Assembly: GCF_001639275.1 (NCBI RefSeq)
Contig: NZ_LWMU01000048.1
Location: forward strand, 1 to 64,000
Origin: Methanobrevibacter oralis
GTDB lineage: Archaea; Methanobacteriota; Methanobacteria; Methanobacteriales; Methanobacteriaceae
Reading direction: 5' to 3'
Length of the DNA stretch: 64,000 nucleotides
Position 1 is the stretch's first letter. Every line of letters starts with the position of its first letter. Below, one piece after another: positions 35,458 to 44,306 of this stretch. Under the pieces are notes generated by a model. That model saw only the letters and a list, made by a program, of their open reading frames with translations. It was not told the origin of the DNA and ran no database searches. Both the position numbers and the translations under genes were made by a program.

Positions 35458-35718
35458 CTATAATAATGATTCAATTTTTTCAACAAGCTGATTGTAAGTA
35501 GGTGCACCTACAAACTCAACAGCATTATTTACAGCAATTGTAGGAACAGCCATGATTTGATAATCTAAAGCCCTTTGTCTATTAGTTGGATTACTAACAT
35601 TAAGAACCTCAACATTAATTTTATCACCTAAGCTATCTTTAGCTTTATTAGCGACATCTACTGCACCTGGACAATGAGGACAGGTATCTGATACAAATAC
35701 TTCAACTTTTATTACCAT
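35458..35718 (-). CDS. Thioredoxin-like / glutaredoxin-like small protein
   Basis: This 86-residue protein has a thioredoxin fold with a redox pair, CPHC (Cys13, Cys16) in VSDTCPHCPGAV, and the cis-Pro loop MAVPTIAVN. Such small proteins (like MJ0307 and MTH807 of other methanogens) act as disulfide reductants. AT-rich DNA follows upstream with the helicase gene in the other direction. GGTGATTAT precedes the ATG. Confidence 0.88.
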   Translation of the reverse strand: MVIKVEVFVSDTCPHCPGAVDVANKAKDSLGDKINVEVLNVSNPTNRQRALDYQIMAVPTIAVNNAVEFVGAPTYNQLVEKIESLL

Positions 35719-35820
35719 ATAATCACCAGTTCATTTTTGTAACTATTATATAAAAACTAATATATAATATTTTACTTGGATTCAAAATATATTTATTATT
35801 ATATTAATATAAATTAAAAT

Positions 35821-37890
35821 ATGGAAAGTTTAGCAGATAACATCAAAACAATAATACAAAGCGCATATCCTTATATCAAAGACTTCAATCCTGCTCAAAA
35901 AGCAGTTATAGAATCAGGATATTTAGAAGATAAATCCAATTATATAATTTCAATCCCCACAGCAAGTGGAAAAACTGTTTTAGGAGTATTACCTGCTTTA
36001 AAAACCATATTAAATGGTGGTAAAGCCGTTTATGCTGCCCCATTATTATCAATACAAAATGAAAAAGTAAAAGAATTTAGAGCATTTGAAGAACATGGAA
36101 TTAAAGTGGGAAAACACCCATCAAGCGCTGATTTATCTGTTATGGTTTTCGAATCCTTTGATACATTAACAAGATTTTCCTGGAATGTTTTGCGTGATGT
36201 TGATACATTAATTATTGATGAATTTCATATGATTGGAGAATTTAATAGAGGCCCAACCTTAGAAGCTGCTATTACAAGAGCTAAAATTATTAATCCAAAT
36301 ATGAGAATTATTGCCCTTTCAGCAACACTTAGAAATATTGAAGAAATAGAAGGTTGGCTTGATGGAAAATGTGTTGAACATTATTATAGGCCCGTGCCAT
36401 TAAATAAAGAAGTGTTAGATGCTGAAATGTTTAATACTAAAAACAAAAATGATGTTATTGTGAAGGTTATTGAAAAAGCAATGAAAGATAATTCACAAGC
36501 ATTAGCTTTTGTATCAACTAGACGATTTACAGAAAGTTTAGCTACTTATGTTGCTAAAAAAATTAATAAAAAACTTAGTAAAGAACAAAAAATTAAATTT
36601 AAAGAAGTATCAGAAAAGATTTTAGAAGTTCCAGAAAAAAAAGGATCTCAGCCAACAACAACTTGTATCAAATTAGCAGAATCCATTGAAAAAGGTGTTG
36701 CATTCCACCATGCAGGATTATTTAATGAGCAAAAAGAAATTATTGAAGATGAATTTAGAAATGGGAATATTTTAATGATAACAGCAACTCCAAGTTTGAT
36801 GTATGGAGTTAATTTACCATCAAAAACAGTTATAATTAGAGACCATACTCGTTGGACTAGTCAAGGCCCACAACCAATTCCTGTTTTTGATTATGAACAA
36901 ATGTCTGGGCGAGCTGGAAGACCTCAATATGATGATGTTGGATATTCTTATCTTATTGCTAAATCAATTGATGAATCCCAAAATTTAACCGATTTTTATA
37001 TTAATGGAGAAATTGAACTTACAAATTCAAAATTAATTGATAATAAAGATGCAATTTATAGGCAAATTATAGCTCAAATAGCATCTAGTCTTTCTAAAAA
37101 TTTAGATGACTTAATTGACTTTTTTGAAAAAACATTATATGGATATCAAATGATTAATAACCCTTCAATGTCACTTTTTGCCAGTGATAGTTTAAAATGG
37201 GAACTTGAAAATGCACTACAATTCTTACTTCAAAATGGGATAATAAGAGCAACCCCTGAAGGACTTAAAACAAGCGATTTTGGTGATTTAATAGCTAAAT
37301 CAAATTATAGTGTTGAAACTGCTGTTAAAATTAAAGAATATATAACTTATATGGATGAACTTAAAGCTGAAGAATTTATTTATGCATTAGCTGAAACTCC
37401 AGATTTACCATTAATTACATTTAAAGGAAGAAAAAGTAAAGATCCAGTACGTGAAAAACTCTCAGAATATGGATTATTTGCAGTAGATATCGGAAATCCT
37501 GAGGCAACATCTGTTTCATTAATTGAATGGATTAATGAAAGAAGTGAATATGAAATTGAAAATAAATACAATGTTTACTCTGCTTCTACTAGAAGATCTG
37601 CATATGAAGCATCACGACTTGTTAGATTTGCTAAAAATACTGCAGAAGTCCTTGGAGATTATTCTAATTTAAAATATTTCGATTTTTTATCTGCAAGACT
37701 TTACTATGGCGTGAAAGAAGAATTAATACCATTAGTGGTTGGTGTTAAACGACTTGGTAGAAAAAGAGCTAGAAATATAGTTAATGTCTTTGGAGAAGAT
37801 TTAAGACATGTTTCCGAAAAAGAGCTTCAAAAGGTAGATGGGGTGGGTCCTAAACTAGCTAAAAATATAAAAACTTTTGTAAATAATTAA
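35821..37890 (+). CDS. hel308: Hel308-type DNA helicase
   Basis: Hel308 (Hjm) unwinds lagging strands at stalled forks, with 3'-5' polarity. The 689-residue superfamily 2 protein shows Walker A PTASGKT (46-52), DEFH (133-136), motif III LSATLRN, motif IV-VI regions with ITATPSLMYGVNLPSKTV and QMSGRAGRPQYDD, a ratchet domain (about 430-640) and a C-terminal helix-hairpin-helix (GVKRLGRKRARNIV and KVDGVGPKLAKNI). The order fits Hel308. No ribosome site precedes the ATG; an AT-rich promoter lies immediately upstream, so a leaderless message is likely. Confidence 0.92.
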   Translation: MESLADNIKTIIQSAYPYIKDFNPAQKAVIESGYLEDKSNYIISIPTASGKTVLGVLPALKTILNGGKAVYAAPLLSIQNEKVKEFRAFEEHGIKVGKHPSSADLSVMVFESFDTLTRFSWNVLRDVDTLIIDEFHMIGEFNRGPTLEAAITRAKIINPNMRIIALSATLRNIEEIEGWLDGKCVEHYYRPVPLNKEVLDAEMFNTKNKNDVIVKVIEKAMKDNSQALAFVSTRRFTESLATYVAKKINKKLSKEQKIKFKEVSEKILEVPEKKGSQPTTTCIKLAESIEKGVAFHHAGLFNEQKEIIEDEFRNGNILMITATPSLMYGVNLPSKTVIIRDHTRWTSQGPQPIPVFDYEQMSGRAGRPQYDDVGYSYLIAKSIDESQNLTDFYINGEIELTNSKLIDNKDAIYRQIIAQIASSLSKNLDDLIDFFEKTLYGYQMINNPSMSLFASDSLKWELENALQFLLQNGIIRATPEGLKTSDFGDLIAKSNYSVETAVKIKEYITYMDELKAEEFIYALAETPDLPLITFKGRKSKDPVREKLSEYGLFAVDIGNPEATSVSLIEWINERSEYEIENKYNVYSASTRRSAYEASRLVRFAKNTAEVLGDYSNLKYFDFLSARLYYGVKEELIPLVVGVKRLGRKRARNIVNVFGEDLRHVSEKELQKVDGVGPKLAKNIKTFVNN

Positions 37891-37903
37891 AAGAAAGTGG
37901 AAA

Positions 37904-38200
37904 TTATCCTCCACCTTCAGCAACATTAGAATCTAATTCAACATTTTCTAAATCCAATGCTTTTTCTTTTAAAGCTTCAATATCCATTTCATCATCATTT
38001 GAATCATGTTTTGTTTTCAAATCTTTTTCATCTAATAATTCTAATAATGATGAACGATACCATAAATCTGTTTTACCAATTTTCACCCAATCAATGCCAT
38101 CTTCTGTTTTTACATCAACAACTTTACCAATTGTTCCAGTATCAACATATCTAACATGAGATTCCATGGTGATTTCTTTTTCTCGGGCATCTAAAACCAT
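37904..38200 (-). CDS. DUF2098 family protein
   Basis: This 98-residue methanogen protein of unknown function has a small beta-barrel-like core: SHVRYVDTGTIGKVVDVKTE and DWVKIGKTDLWYRSSLLEL. It ends in an acidic tail. The shape resembles a Tudor/PRC-like adaptor. It is thirteen bases after the PRC-barrel gene in one unit, and AGG lies before its ATG. It faces the helicase gene with 13 bases between stops. Confidence 0.75.
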   Translation of the reverse strand: MVLDAREKEITMESHVRYVDTGTIGKVVDVKTEDGIDWVKIGKTDLWYRSSLLELLDEKDLKTKHDSNDDEMDIEALKEKALDLENVELDSNVAEGGG

Positions 38201-38212
38201 GATAAAACCTGT

Positions 38213-38494
38213 TTATTTCTCATCAGCATCTTCAATTTCAATTTGTTGTGCTTCTATTTCATCTGCTTTTTCATTAAAATCGATTTCTTTGTTTAAGATA
38301 ATGTATGCACCAATTGTTTTAATGTCATCAAAACTAATTTCAAGTTCATCTGTTGTAAAAATATTTTTTTTCAAAGTTAAAACAACAGTCTCAATTTTAC
38401 CAGTTTCTTTATTGAAATCAATGTCAGATACACGACCTACTTCATAAGCATCTTTATCTAAAACAATTGTATCTATAAATTCTTTAATACGCAT
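38213..38494 (-). CDS. PRC-barrel domain protein
   Basis: This protein has about 93 residues with the chosen start (MRIKEFIDTIVLDKDAYEVG). The PRC-barrel runs to about residue 75, followed by a long acidic tail (IEAQQIEIEDADEK). The frame begins nine codons earlier, but AGGTGAT precedes the ATG at 38494. It is a distant paralogue of the PRC protein at 20348-20581. It is likely co-transcribed with the DUF2098 gene; a role in RNA handling is conjecture. Confidence 0.82.
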   Translation of the reverse strand: MRIKEFIDTIVLDKDAYEVGRVSDIDFNKETGKIETVVLTLKKNIFTTDELEISFDDIKTIGAYIILNKEIDFNEKADEIEAQQIEIEDADEK

Positions 38495-38614
38495 TGTATC
38501 ACCTAAAAATTTATCATTCAATTTAATCTTTGAAACACTTAATATAAAACACTAACTATTTAATTAATATAAACATATAAAAGTAACTATTAAATCTAAA
38601 TGGTGAAAAATAAT

Positions 38615-40276
38615 ATGGAAAAAGCCTGTCGAATAATAATAGATGATATTATTAGCGGGAAAATATCCACTAAACAAGAGTTAGAAATTGAAAAAAGGCA
38701 ACTTTGCCGTGAATTAAAATTAAATAAGTTCATGAGTAATGCAGATATTTTAGAATTTACAACTCCTCAAGAAAAAGAAATTGTGTCAAGTATCTTAAAG
38801 AAGAAACCAACAAGAACCTTGTCTGGTGTTGCAATAGTGGCAGTAATGTGCCATCCTCATGAATGTCCTCATGGAAGATGTTTATATTGTCCAAAAAGTA
38901 ATACTGCGCCGCCCAGTTATACTGGTGAAGAACCTGCTGCTTTAAGAGGAAGAATGTATGAATTTCATCCATATATCCAATGTTTTAACAGATTAAAACA
39001 ATTGAAAAAAATTGGCCATCCAATTGACAAAGTAGAATTAATCATAATGGGTGGAACATTCTCTTCACGAGATATATGTTATCAACAATGGTTTGTTTCA
39101 CAATGTTTAAAAGCAATGGTGGATTTTGGTCTAATAATTGAAAACAAACCCAACAACCAGGATTATGAATTAAATCCTTTAGAAATAAAATCTTTTGAAA
39201 AAAATATTTTAAAAACATATCCTCCAAATGATTATGTTTTAATAAATAATGTTCAAAGGGCTAATGAAAATTCAAAAGTCAGATGTGTTGGAATGACCTT
39301 TGAAACACGTCCCGATTTTTGTAAAAAAGAACATATTAATAGAATGTTGGAATTTGGAGTTACAAGAGTAGAACTTGGAGTTCAAACATTATCTGATGAT
39401 TTATACAACAAAATAAAACGCGGCCACACAATAGCTGATGTTATCGAGTCAAATCAACTTTTAAGAGATTCTTCAATAAAGGTAGCTATGCATATGATGC
39501 CTGGCTTATTTGCAGATGAAAAAGAAGATTTAAACATGTTTAAACAATTATTTAATGATGATAATTTTAAACCAGACATGCTTAAAATTTATCCTTGCCT
39601 TGTTACTAAAGGTAGTGAATTATATGATTTATGGAAAACTGGTGAATATACACCTTATAACGATGAAGAAGCAGTTGATTTAATCGTTAAAATTAAAAAA
39701 ATTCTTCCAAAATGGGTAAGAACTATGAGAATTCAAAGAGATATTCCATCTACCTTAATTGAAGCTGGTGTTAAAAAATCAAATCTTGGAGAACTTGTTT
39801 ATAACAAATTAGACCAGAAGCATATAAACTGCCAATGTATACGTTGTCGTGAAATTGGACATAAAAAAACAACACAACAATATGATTTTGATGATTTTAA
39901 ACTATTTAAAGAAAATTATTCTGCATGTAACGGAATAGAACACTTTTTATCTATTGAAGATAAAAATGAAGAAAGTATTGCTGGATTTTTAAGACTCCGA
40001 CTCCCTTCTAAGAATCATTTTAGAAAAGAAATAACCGATAAAACTGCTCTTATAAGAGAGTTGCATGTTTATGGCAATATGATTGAAATTGGAGATAAAA
40101 ATAAAAATATTGGTCAACATACAGGATTTGGAGAAAAGCTTCTAAAGGAAGCTGAAAATATAGCTATGGATAATGGAAAAGAAGAAGTAGCTATTATAAG
40201 TGGAATTGGATCTAGAAATTATTATCGGAAATTTGGATATGAAAGAGTAGGTCCATATATGATTAGAAAATTATAA
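38615..40276 (+). CDS. elp3: Elongator protein 3 homologue (tRNA uridine modification)
   Basis: Archaeal Elp3 makes carboxymethyl-type modifications at C5 of wobble uridine using acetyl-CoA and SAM. The protein (553 residues from the chosen start) has an N-terminal helical region, then the radical SAM domain with [21 protein letters not shown] (key Cys in C-PHGR-C-LY-C) and [16 protein letters not shown], a zinc-site region [13 protein letters not shown], and a C-terminal acetyltransferase domain (about 440-553; [13 protein letters not shown] and [14 protein letters not shown]). GGTGA sits seven bases before the ATG at 38615; the frame also permits an ATG at 38600. Confidence 0.93.
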   Translation: MEKACRIIIDDIISGKISTKQELEIEKRQLCRELKLNKFMSNADILEFTTPQEKEIVSSILKKKPTRTLSGVAIVAVMCHPHECPHGRCLYCPKSNTAPPSYTGEEPAALRGRMYEFHPYIQCFNRLKQLKKIGHPIDKVELIIMGGTFSSRDICYQQWFVSQCLKAMVDFGLIIENKPNNQDYELNPLEIKSFEKNILKTYPPNDYVLINNVQRANENSKVRCVGMTFETRPDFCKKEHINRMLEFGVTRVELGVQTLSDDLYNKIKRGHTIADVIESNQLLRDSSIKVAMHMMPGLFADEKEDLNMFKQLFNDDNFKPDMLKIYPCLVTKGSELYDLWKTGEYTPYNDEEAVDLIVKIKKILPKWVRTMRIQRDIPSTLIEAGVKKSNLGELVYNKLDQKHINCQCIRCREIGHKKTTQQYDFDDFKLFKENYSACNGIEHFLSIEDKNEESIAGFLRLRLPSKNHFRKEITDKTALIRELHVYGNMIEIGDKNKNIGQHTGFGEKLLKEAENIAMDNGKEEVAIISGIGSRNYYRKFGYERVGPYMIRKL

Positions 40277-40324
40277 ATATATAATTCGTATAAATACTAA
40301 CTAAATATATGAGGGTGTTTTAAT

Positions 40325-41056
40325 ATGTACAATATAAAAAATTCAAAAGAATTAGCTAACTTAATTAACTACACAAATTTAAATAATATTATTTCTGAAG
40401 GAGAAATGAGAGAATTTTTAGAAACAGCAAAAGAACTAAACTTTAACTCTGTAATAATCCCTCCAACCTATGTTTCTTTAGCTAAAGAAATATTAAGAGA
40501 TAGTGATATTAAAATTGGTAGTGTAGTTGGATTTCCATTAGGTTTTGAAGATACTGAAGGAAAATTAGCTGAAACTAAATCATTACTAGATAATGGAGTA
40601 AGTGAAATAGAAGTAGTAGTGAATTTAAGCCATTTAAAAGATGGAAAACACAAAGAAATCAAAAATGAACTTAAACAACTTAAAGACCTAGTTGGAGATA
40701 AAATTTTAAAAGTTATTATCGAAACTAAAGCTTTAACTGATCCTGAAAAAGCAACTATTGCTAAATTAGCTGAAGAAACAGGTGTTGACTTCATTAAAAC
40801 TTCAACAGGATTTGTTACACCAAACCACATTTATGAAAACGTAAATGACATCAATGTTATCCAAAAATATGCACCAAAAATAAAAATTGAAATCTATGGC
40901 GGTATAAACAACTACAAACTAGCAAATCAAGTTTTAACAGCAGGTGCAGATAAAATTGGTAGTAATCAAGGTTATGAAATTGTAACTAGATACAAAGATT
41001 TACGTGAAAACACTCAAATTACACCAAAACCAATTACTTTAAAGAAAAAAGATTAA
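40325..41056 (+). CDS. deoC: Deoxyribose-phosphate aldolase
   Basis: It cleaves 2-deoxyribose 5-phosphate to glyceraldehyde 3-phosphate and acetaldehyde. The 243-residue TIM-barrel protein shows VVGFPLGFEDTEGKLAET, EIEVVVNLSHLKDGKHKEI, the Schiff-base Lys region KVIIETKAL and DFIKTSTGFVTPNHI with the second Lys, and the phosphate site EIYGGINNYKLA. GAGGGTG lies before the ATG. It is followed by a hairpin terminator and faces the tRNA genes. Confidence 0.92.
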   Translation: MYNIKNSKELANLINYTNLNNIISEGEMREFLETAKELNFNSVIIPPTYVSLAKEILRDSDIKIGSVVGFPLGFEDTEGKLAETKSLLDNGVSEIEVVVNLSHLKDGKHKEIKNELKQLKDLVGDKILKVIIETKALTDPEKATIAKLAEETGVDFIKTSTGFVTPNHIYENVNDINVIQKYAPKIKIEIYGGINNYKLANQVLTAGADKIGSNQGYEIVTRYKDLRENTQITPKPITLKKKD

Positions 41057-41085
41057 ATTAATTAAATCATCATCATTAATTTAAT
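41052..41085 (+). terminator. Hairpin terminator of deoC
   Basis: Perfect eleven-base arms (41052-41062 and 41075-41085) overlap the deoC stop and are followed by TTTTA. The twelve-base loop and pure AT arms make it weaker than the other hairpins. Confidence 0.5.
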
Positions 41086-41126
41086 TTTACTAATTAAAAA
41101 AAGAACTATTTTTAAAAAAATACAAA

Positions 41127-41199
41127 TGCCATGGGCCGGACTTGAACCAGCGACATCTAGATCTTCAGTCTAGCGTTCTCCCAACTGAACTACCATGGC
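41127..41199 (-). tRNA. tRNA-Phe (GAA)
   Basis: On the minus strand a full cloverleaf can be drawn: seven-base acceptor stem GCCATGG/CCATGGC, anticodon loop with GAA at 41164-41166, T arm with GGTTCAAGTCC, and discriminator A. The CCA end is not encoded. The gene has 73 bases and lies three bases after tRNA-Val in the same direction. Confidence 0.93.
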
Positions 41200-41202
41200 A
41201 TG

Positions 41203-41274
41203 TGGACCGAACGAGATTCGAACTCGTGATCTCCTCCATGTCAAGGAGGAATCATACCCCTAGACCACCGGTCC
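41203..41274 (-). tRNA. tRNA-Val (GAC)
   Basis: On the minus strand the acceptor stem is GGACCGG/TCGGTCC with one G-T pair, the anticodon stem CCTCC/GGAGG encloses loop TTGACAT with GAC at 41240-41242, and the T arm carries GAGTTCGAATCTC. The discriminator is A and CCA is not encoded. It is the first gene of a two-tRNA unit with tRNA-Phe. Confidence 0.93.
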
Positions 41275-41300
41275 TATACAACATACTAATATGTACTAAG

Positions 41301-41312
41301 AAATATATAAAC
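41301..41312 (-). promoter_or_regulatory. TATA box of the tRNA pair
   Basis: The minus strand reads GTTTATATATTT about 30 bases before the mature tRNA-Val 5' end, a good archaeal TATA position for a short precursor. Confidence 0.6.
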
Positions 41313-41341
41313 TTTTCTTAATCAAGAACAAGTAGCTAAGC

Positions 41342-41376
41342 TAAAAATAAAAAAAATTGACCAAGAAAATGGCCAA
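41342..41376 (-). terminator. Terminator of the histone gene
   Basis: On the minus strand a hairpin TTGGCCA/TGGTCAA with one G-T pair (41357-41376, six-base loop) is followed by a T-rich run at 41342-41356, shortly after the histone stop. Confidence 0.6.
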
Positions 41377-41401
41377 TAGATTTTCATATAAGTTTAAAAG
41401 C

Positions 41402-41602
41402 CTATTTGATAGCTAATTTGATATCTTCAGCTTTTACAGTTTTTCTACCAGCGTGGCGTGCGAAATTTACAGCTTTTTGTGCGATTTCGTCACCTTTTTC
41501 TTCTAATGCTTCAGCTAATGCAATTTTTGCATCATCACTAATTCTTTGTGCGCCAGCATTTTTTAAGATACGACCGACTGGTGCGATTGGTAATTCACTC
41601 AT
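41402..41602 (-). CDS. Archaeal histone
   Basis: It wraps DNA into archaeal nucleosome-like particles. The 66-residue protein is a single histone fold with the typical opening [20 protein letters not shown], the middle helix around [20 protein letters not shown], and the end [15 protein letters not shown]. No tails or fusions are seen. GGAGGTG precedes the ATG and a strong TATA box lies upstream, which fits very high expression. Confidence 0.96.
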   Translation of the reverse strand: MSELPIAPVGRILKNAGAQRISDDAKIALAEALEEKGDEIAQKAVNFARHAGRKTVKAEDIKLAIK

Positions 41603-41637
41603 AATGACACCTCCAATTAAAAGATAGTATAAGCTAG

Positions 41638-41645
41638 TATATAAA
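41638..41645 (-). promoter_or_regulatory. TATA box of the histone gene
   Basis: The minus strand reads CCTTTATATA, 36-45 bases before the ATG, with an upstream A/C-rich BRE-like stretch (ACCAAAACC). It is one of the clearest promoters in the window. Confidence 0.65.
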
Positions 41646-41804
41646 GGTTTTGGTAAAACTCCCTTATTTTTACTTAATATTCCATTATAAAAGCTATTTT
41701 ATTATTGTTTTATTAAATGAAAATAAATAATAAAATTACAAATAATTAAAGTAAAAAAAATGTATGGATTATAAAAATAAGAATTATTAAAAAATAATAA
41801 AAAA

Positions 41805-43085
41805 TTACTCGACTAATAAGTCTCCTTTAAGGTAAGTAGATGTTGCTTGCTTTATTTTTACTTTAACAAAGGTTCCAATATTTGCATCCTTGATTATGAC
41901 TGGAATATATGAATCTGTTTTAGCTATAAATCCACCTTTAGAACCTCTTTCAGTAACCAAAGCATTTTGAATTGAACCAACCAATTCTTTGTTCTCTTCT
42001 TCGGTTATTTTACTTTTAATATTTGACAAATATTTAGATCTTTTTTTCATAATTTCATGAGGAATTTCCTTAAGTGAAGATGATATTGCTCCTTTTCTAT
42101 GTTGATATTTTGATAAATGAATTAAACTTGGTTTTATTTCTTCAAGTAATTTTACAGTTAACATGAAATCATCATCACTTTCTGTTGGATAACCTACAAT
42201 AATATCAACTGCAAGAGTTAAATCTGGAATTTCACTTTTAAATTTTGATATAATATTTAAGTATTGAGAGACACTATGACCTCGTTTCATTTCAGATAAA
42301 ACTTTATCACTTCCTGATTGTACTGGCAAATGGATGAAACTATATACATTAGGATGTTTCATAGCATCAATTACATCATCAACGTCATCTAAAAGATTTT
42401 TAGGATGCATCATTCCAACACGAACCCGGAAATCTCCATCTAAATTAGCCACCTCTTTAATTAAATTAGATAGTTTTTCGCCACTGTCTTTTCCAAATGC
42501 TGCAGTATCTTGAGCAGTGAGTTGGATTTCAGAAGCTCCATTTTCAATAGCTTTCTTTGCTTCTTGCTTAATATCTGAAATTGAATAACTATTTAAAGGT
42601 CCCCTTGCAAAACGAGTACAACAAAAACTACATGCTCCTAAACAACCTTCACAAATTTGGATTATATGAACATGTTCATCATCACTAATTTTTGGAAGAC
42701 CCACTTTACTATCTTTTGAAAGACCATACTCTCTCATAATCTCTCCACAATAAGCACTCTCAACTACTTGAGCAGATTTATTTAATTGATGAGGTCCAAT
42801 CCATGAACAATTAGGTCCAATTTTTTCAAGTTTTTCAGGGTCTATTTCAACCATACATCCACTAACAACAATCTTTTTTTCAGGATAATTTTCTTGTAAT
42901 TGTTGGATTTTATAAACAACCTTATTTTCAGTTGGTAATTTTACATAGCAAGTATTTAAAATAATTACATCGGATTCCTCAATTGAATCAACTAAATCTA
43001 TTTTATTTTCTTTTAAAATCCCTGCAATTATTTGGGCATCAGCTTTATTAAATGTACAACCATATGACTCTATATATACCCTCAT
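41805..43085 (-). CDS. tRNA t6A37 methylthiotransferase (MtaB/CDKAL1 type)
   Basis: This radical SAM enzyme adds a methylthio group to threonylcarbamoyl-adenosine 37 of tRNAs. The 426-residue protein has the N-terminal UPF0004 domain (YIESYGCTFNKADAQI; NTCYVKLPTENKV; VSGCMVEIDPE) with three cluster Cys, the radical SAM domain with CEGCLGACSFCCTRFARG (CX3CX2C), and a C-terminal TRAM domain (about 365-426). The motif GCLGACSFC with ARG marks the archaeal/eukaryotic CDKAL1 group. It overlaps nothing and lies 14 bases after the zinc-finger gene. Confidence 0.91.
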   Translation of the reverse strand: MRVYIESYGCTFNKADAQIIAGILKENKIDLVDSIEESDVIILNTCYVKLPTENKVVYKIQQLQENYPEKKIVVSGCMVEIDPEKLEKIGPNCSWIGPHQLNKSAQVVESAYCGEIMREYGLSKDSKVGLPKISDDEHVHIIQICEGCLGACSFCCTRFARGPLNSYSISDIKQEAKKAIENGASEIQLTAQDTAAFGKDSGEKLSNLIKEVANLDGDFRVRVGMMHPKNLLDDVDDVIDAMKHPNVYSFIHLPVQSGSDKVLSEMKRGHSVSQYLNIISKFKSEIPDLTLAVDIIVGYPTESDDDFMLTVKLLEEIKPSLIHLSKYQHRKGAISSSLKEIPHEIMKKRSKYLSNIKSKITEEENKELVGSIQNALVTERGSKGGFIAKTDSYIPVIIKDANIGTFVKVKIKQATSTYLKGDLLVE

Positions 43086-43099
43086 ATAAATTTCCTATC

Positions 43100-43717
43100 T
43101 TATTTTTTGTTAAAAATATCTTTTGTTAAATCATAATCATAATTATTAAATTTAACAGGTTTAGAGTAAACTCTTTTAATTATTCCTGCTTTTGCAAAAC
43201 CTGAAGTAAGTTTTCGTTCTTGTGTTTTAATAACATGTACTTTTACAATGTGTTTATCTATTTTAACAATATCTCCTGGAGCTATTTCAAAATCTCTATC
43301 TAAATCAACTTTATATGAATCTACTTTACCATGCAAGTCAACAGAAAACCCTATACGAACAGGTATTTCAACAGATGAAGCCCAAATAGTATCTACGTTT
43401 TCGAGTACAGCTTTATCAACCCGTTTATCATTAACTTCAATGCTTGTTACTTCAACTTGACCAATATCAGAAAGTAATATATCTCCCTTTTTTAACTCAT
43501 CATTAGGTAATAAATCAATTGTAGTTTTAATAGATTCATCCTGCTGAGAAATAATCAACCTATATACTTTTGGTTTTCTAAATGAAACAGTGTCTCTATA
43601 AACATGGCCACAAGATTCACATTTTAATAAATATTCTTCCATTATCTTTTTCTTAGATGTTTTTTGTTTCGAGTTTAAAATTTCAGCATCTGTCGATCCA
43701 CATATTGGACATTCCAT
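43100..43717 (-). CDS. HVO_0476-type zinc-finger protein
   Basis: This 205-residue archaeal protein (COG1326) has an N-terminal zinc ribbon (CPICGSTDAEIL, then CESCGHVYRD) followed by a region of paired beta barrels with KGDILLSDIGQVEVTSIEV and APGDIVKIDKHIVKVHVI. It probably binds RNA or protein; function is not established. GGAGGTAT precedes the ATG. It is 22 bases downstream of hacB and upstream of the tRNA methylthiotransferase, all leftward. Confidence 0.82.
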   Translation of the reverse strand: MECPICGSTDAEILNSKQKTSKKKIMEEYLLKCESCGHVYRDTVSFRKPKVYRLIISQQDESIKTTIDLLPNDELKKGDILLSDIGQVEVTSIEVNDKRVDKAVLENVDTIWASSVEIPVRIGFSVDLHGKVDSYKVDLDRDFEIAPGDIVKIDKHIVKVHVIKTQERKLTSGFAKAGIIKRVYSKPVKFNNYDYDLTKDIFNKK

Positions 43718-43739
43718 AATTTATACCTCCCAAATATGA

Positions 43740-44225
43740 TTAATCCTTTTTATTTAAATAATGATTCACTAATCCATCATCTTCTAAAATTTCTAAAAGG
43801 AATTCTTTAAATGGTTCAAAATCTTTTGAATTTCCTGTTGTTTCATTTAATATAACCCCTTTAGATAAATCGATTTTTATAATATCTCCATCTTTAGCTT
43901 CAATATCTGAAACAATAACTGGCAATCCAATATTAATTGCATTTCTGTAAAAAATCCTTGCAAATGATTTAGCTATAATAGCTTCAACACCTGCTGTTTT
44001 AATAGCTACCGGAGCTTGTTCTCTTGAAGAACCACATCCAAAATTTTCATCAGCAACAATAATATCTCCTTTTTTAACATTTGCAGTAAAATCAGGACGT
44101 TCACCTTCAAGAACATGATCCGCTAAATCTTGTGGATTAAATGTTCTTAAATATCTCCCAGGGATAATTACATCAGTGTCAATATTTTCACCAAATATCC
44201 ATGTTTTTCCTTTAATAAGATTCAT
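43740..44225 (-). CDS. hacB: Homoaconitase small subunit (coenzyme B pathway)
   Basis: With a large subunit it dehydrates and rehydrates homocitrate and its longer homologues on the way to the coenzyme B side chain. The 161-residue aconitase swivel domain has DTDVIIPGRYLRTF and FGCGSSREQAPVAIK. The specificity loop reads YLRT (25-28). In Methanocaldococcus the homoaconitase subunit MJ1271 has Arg-Thr here, while the isopropylmalate isomerase subunit has Val-Tyr; mutating that Arg moves activity toward isopropylmalate. So homoaconitase is preferred over LeuD. The large subunit gene is not in the window. Confidence 0.82.
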   Translation of the reverse strand: MNLIKGKTWIFGENIDTDVIIPGRYLRTFNPQDLADHVLEGERPDFTANVKKGDIIVADENFGCGSSREQAPVAIKTAGVEAIIAKSFARIFYRNAINIGLPVIVSDIEAKDGDIIKIDLSKGVILNETTGNSKDFEPFKEFLLEILEDDGLVNHYLNKKD

Positions 44226-44306
44226 AAAAATACCTTATAAAAATTTAATTAAAATAAACAGTTGGTTTATAATATATAACATATCATAAACATTAAAAAA
44301 GTGATT

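Noticed and set aside
34352-35718. Cobalamin riboswitch near cbiD or cbiZ
   Set aside because: There are no leaders of sufficient length; upstream gaps are about 30-45 bases.
43740-44225. Annotation as isopropylmalate isomerase small subunit (leuD)
   Set aside because: The loop residues Arg-Thr fit homoaconitase instead; kept only as an alternative.
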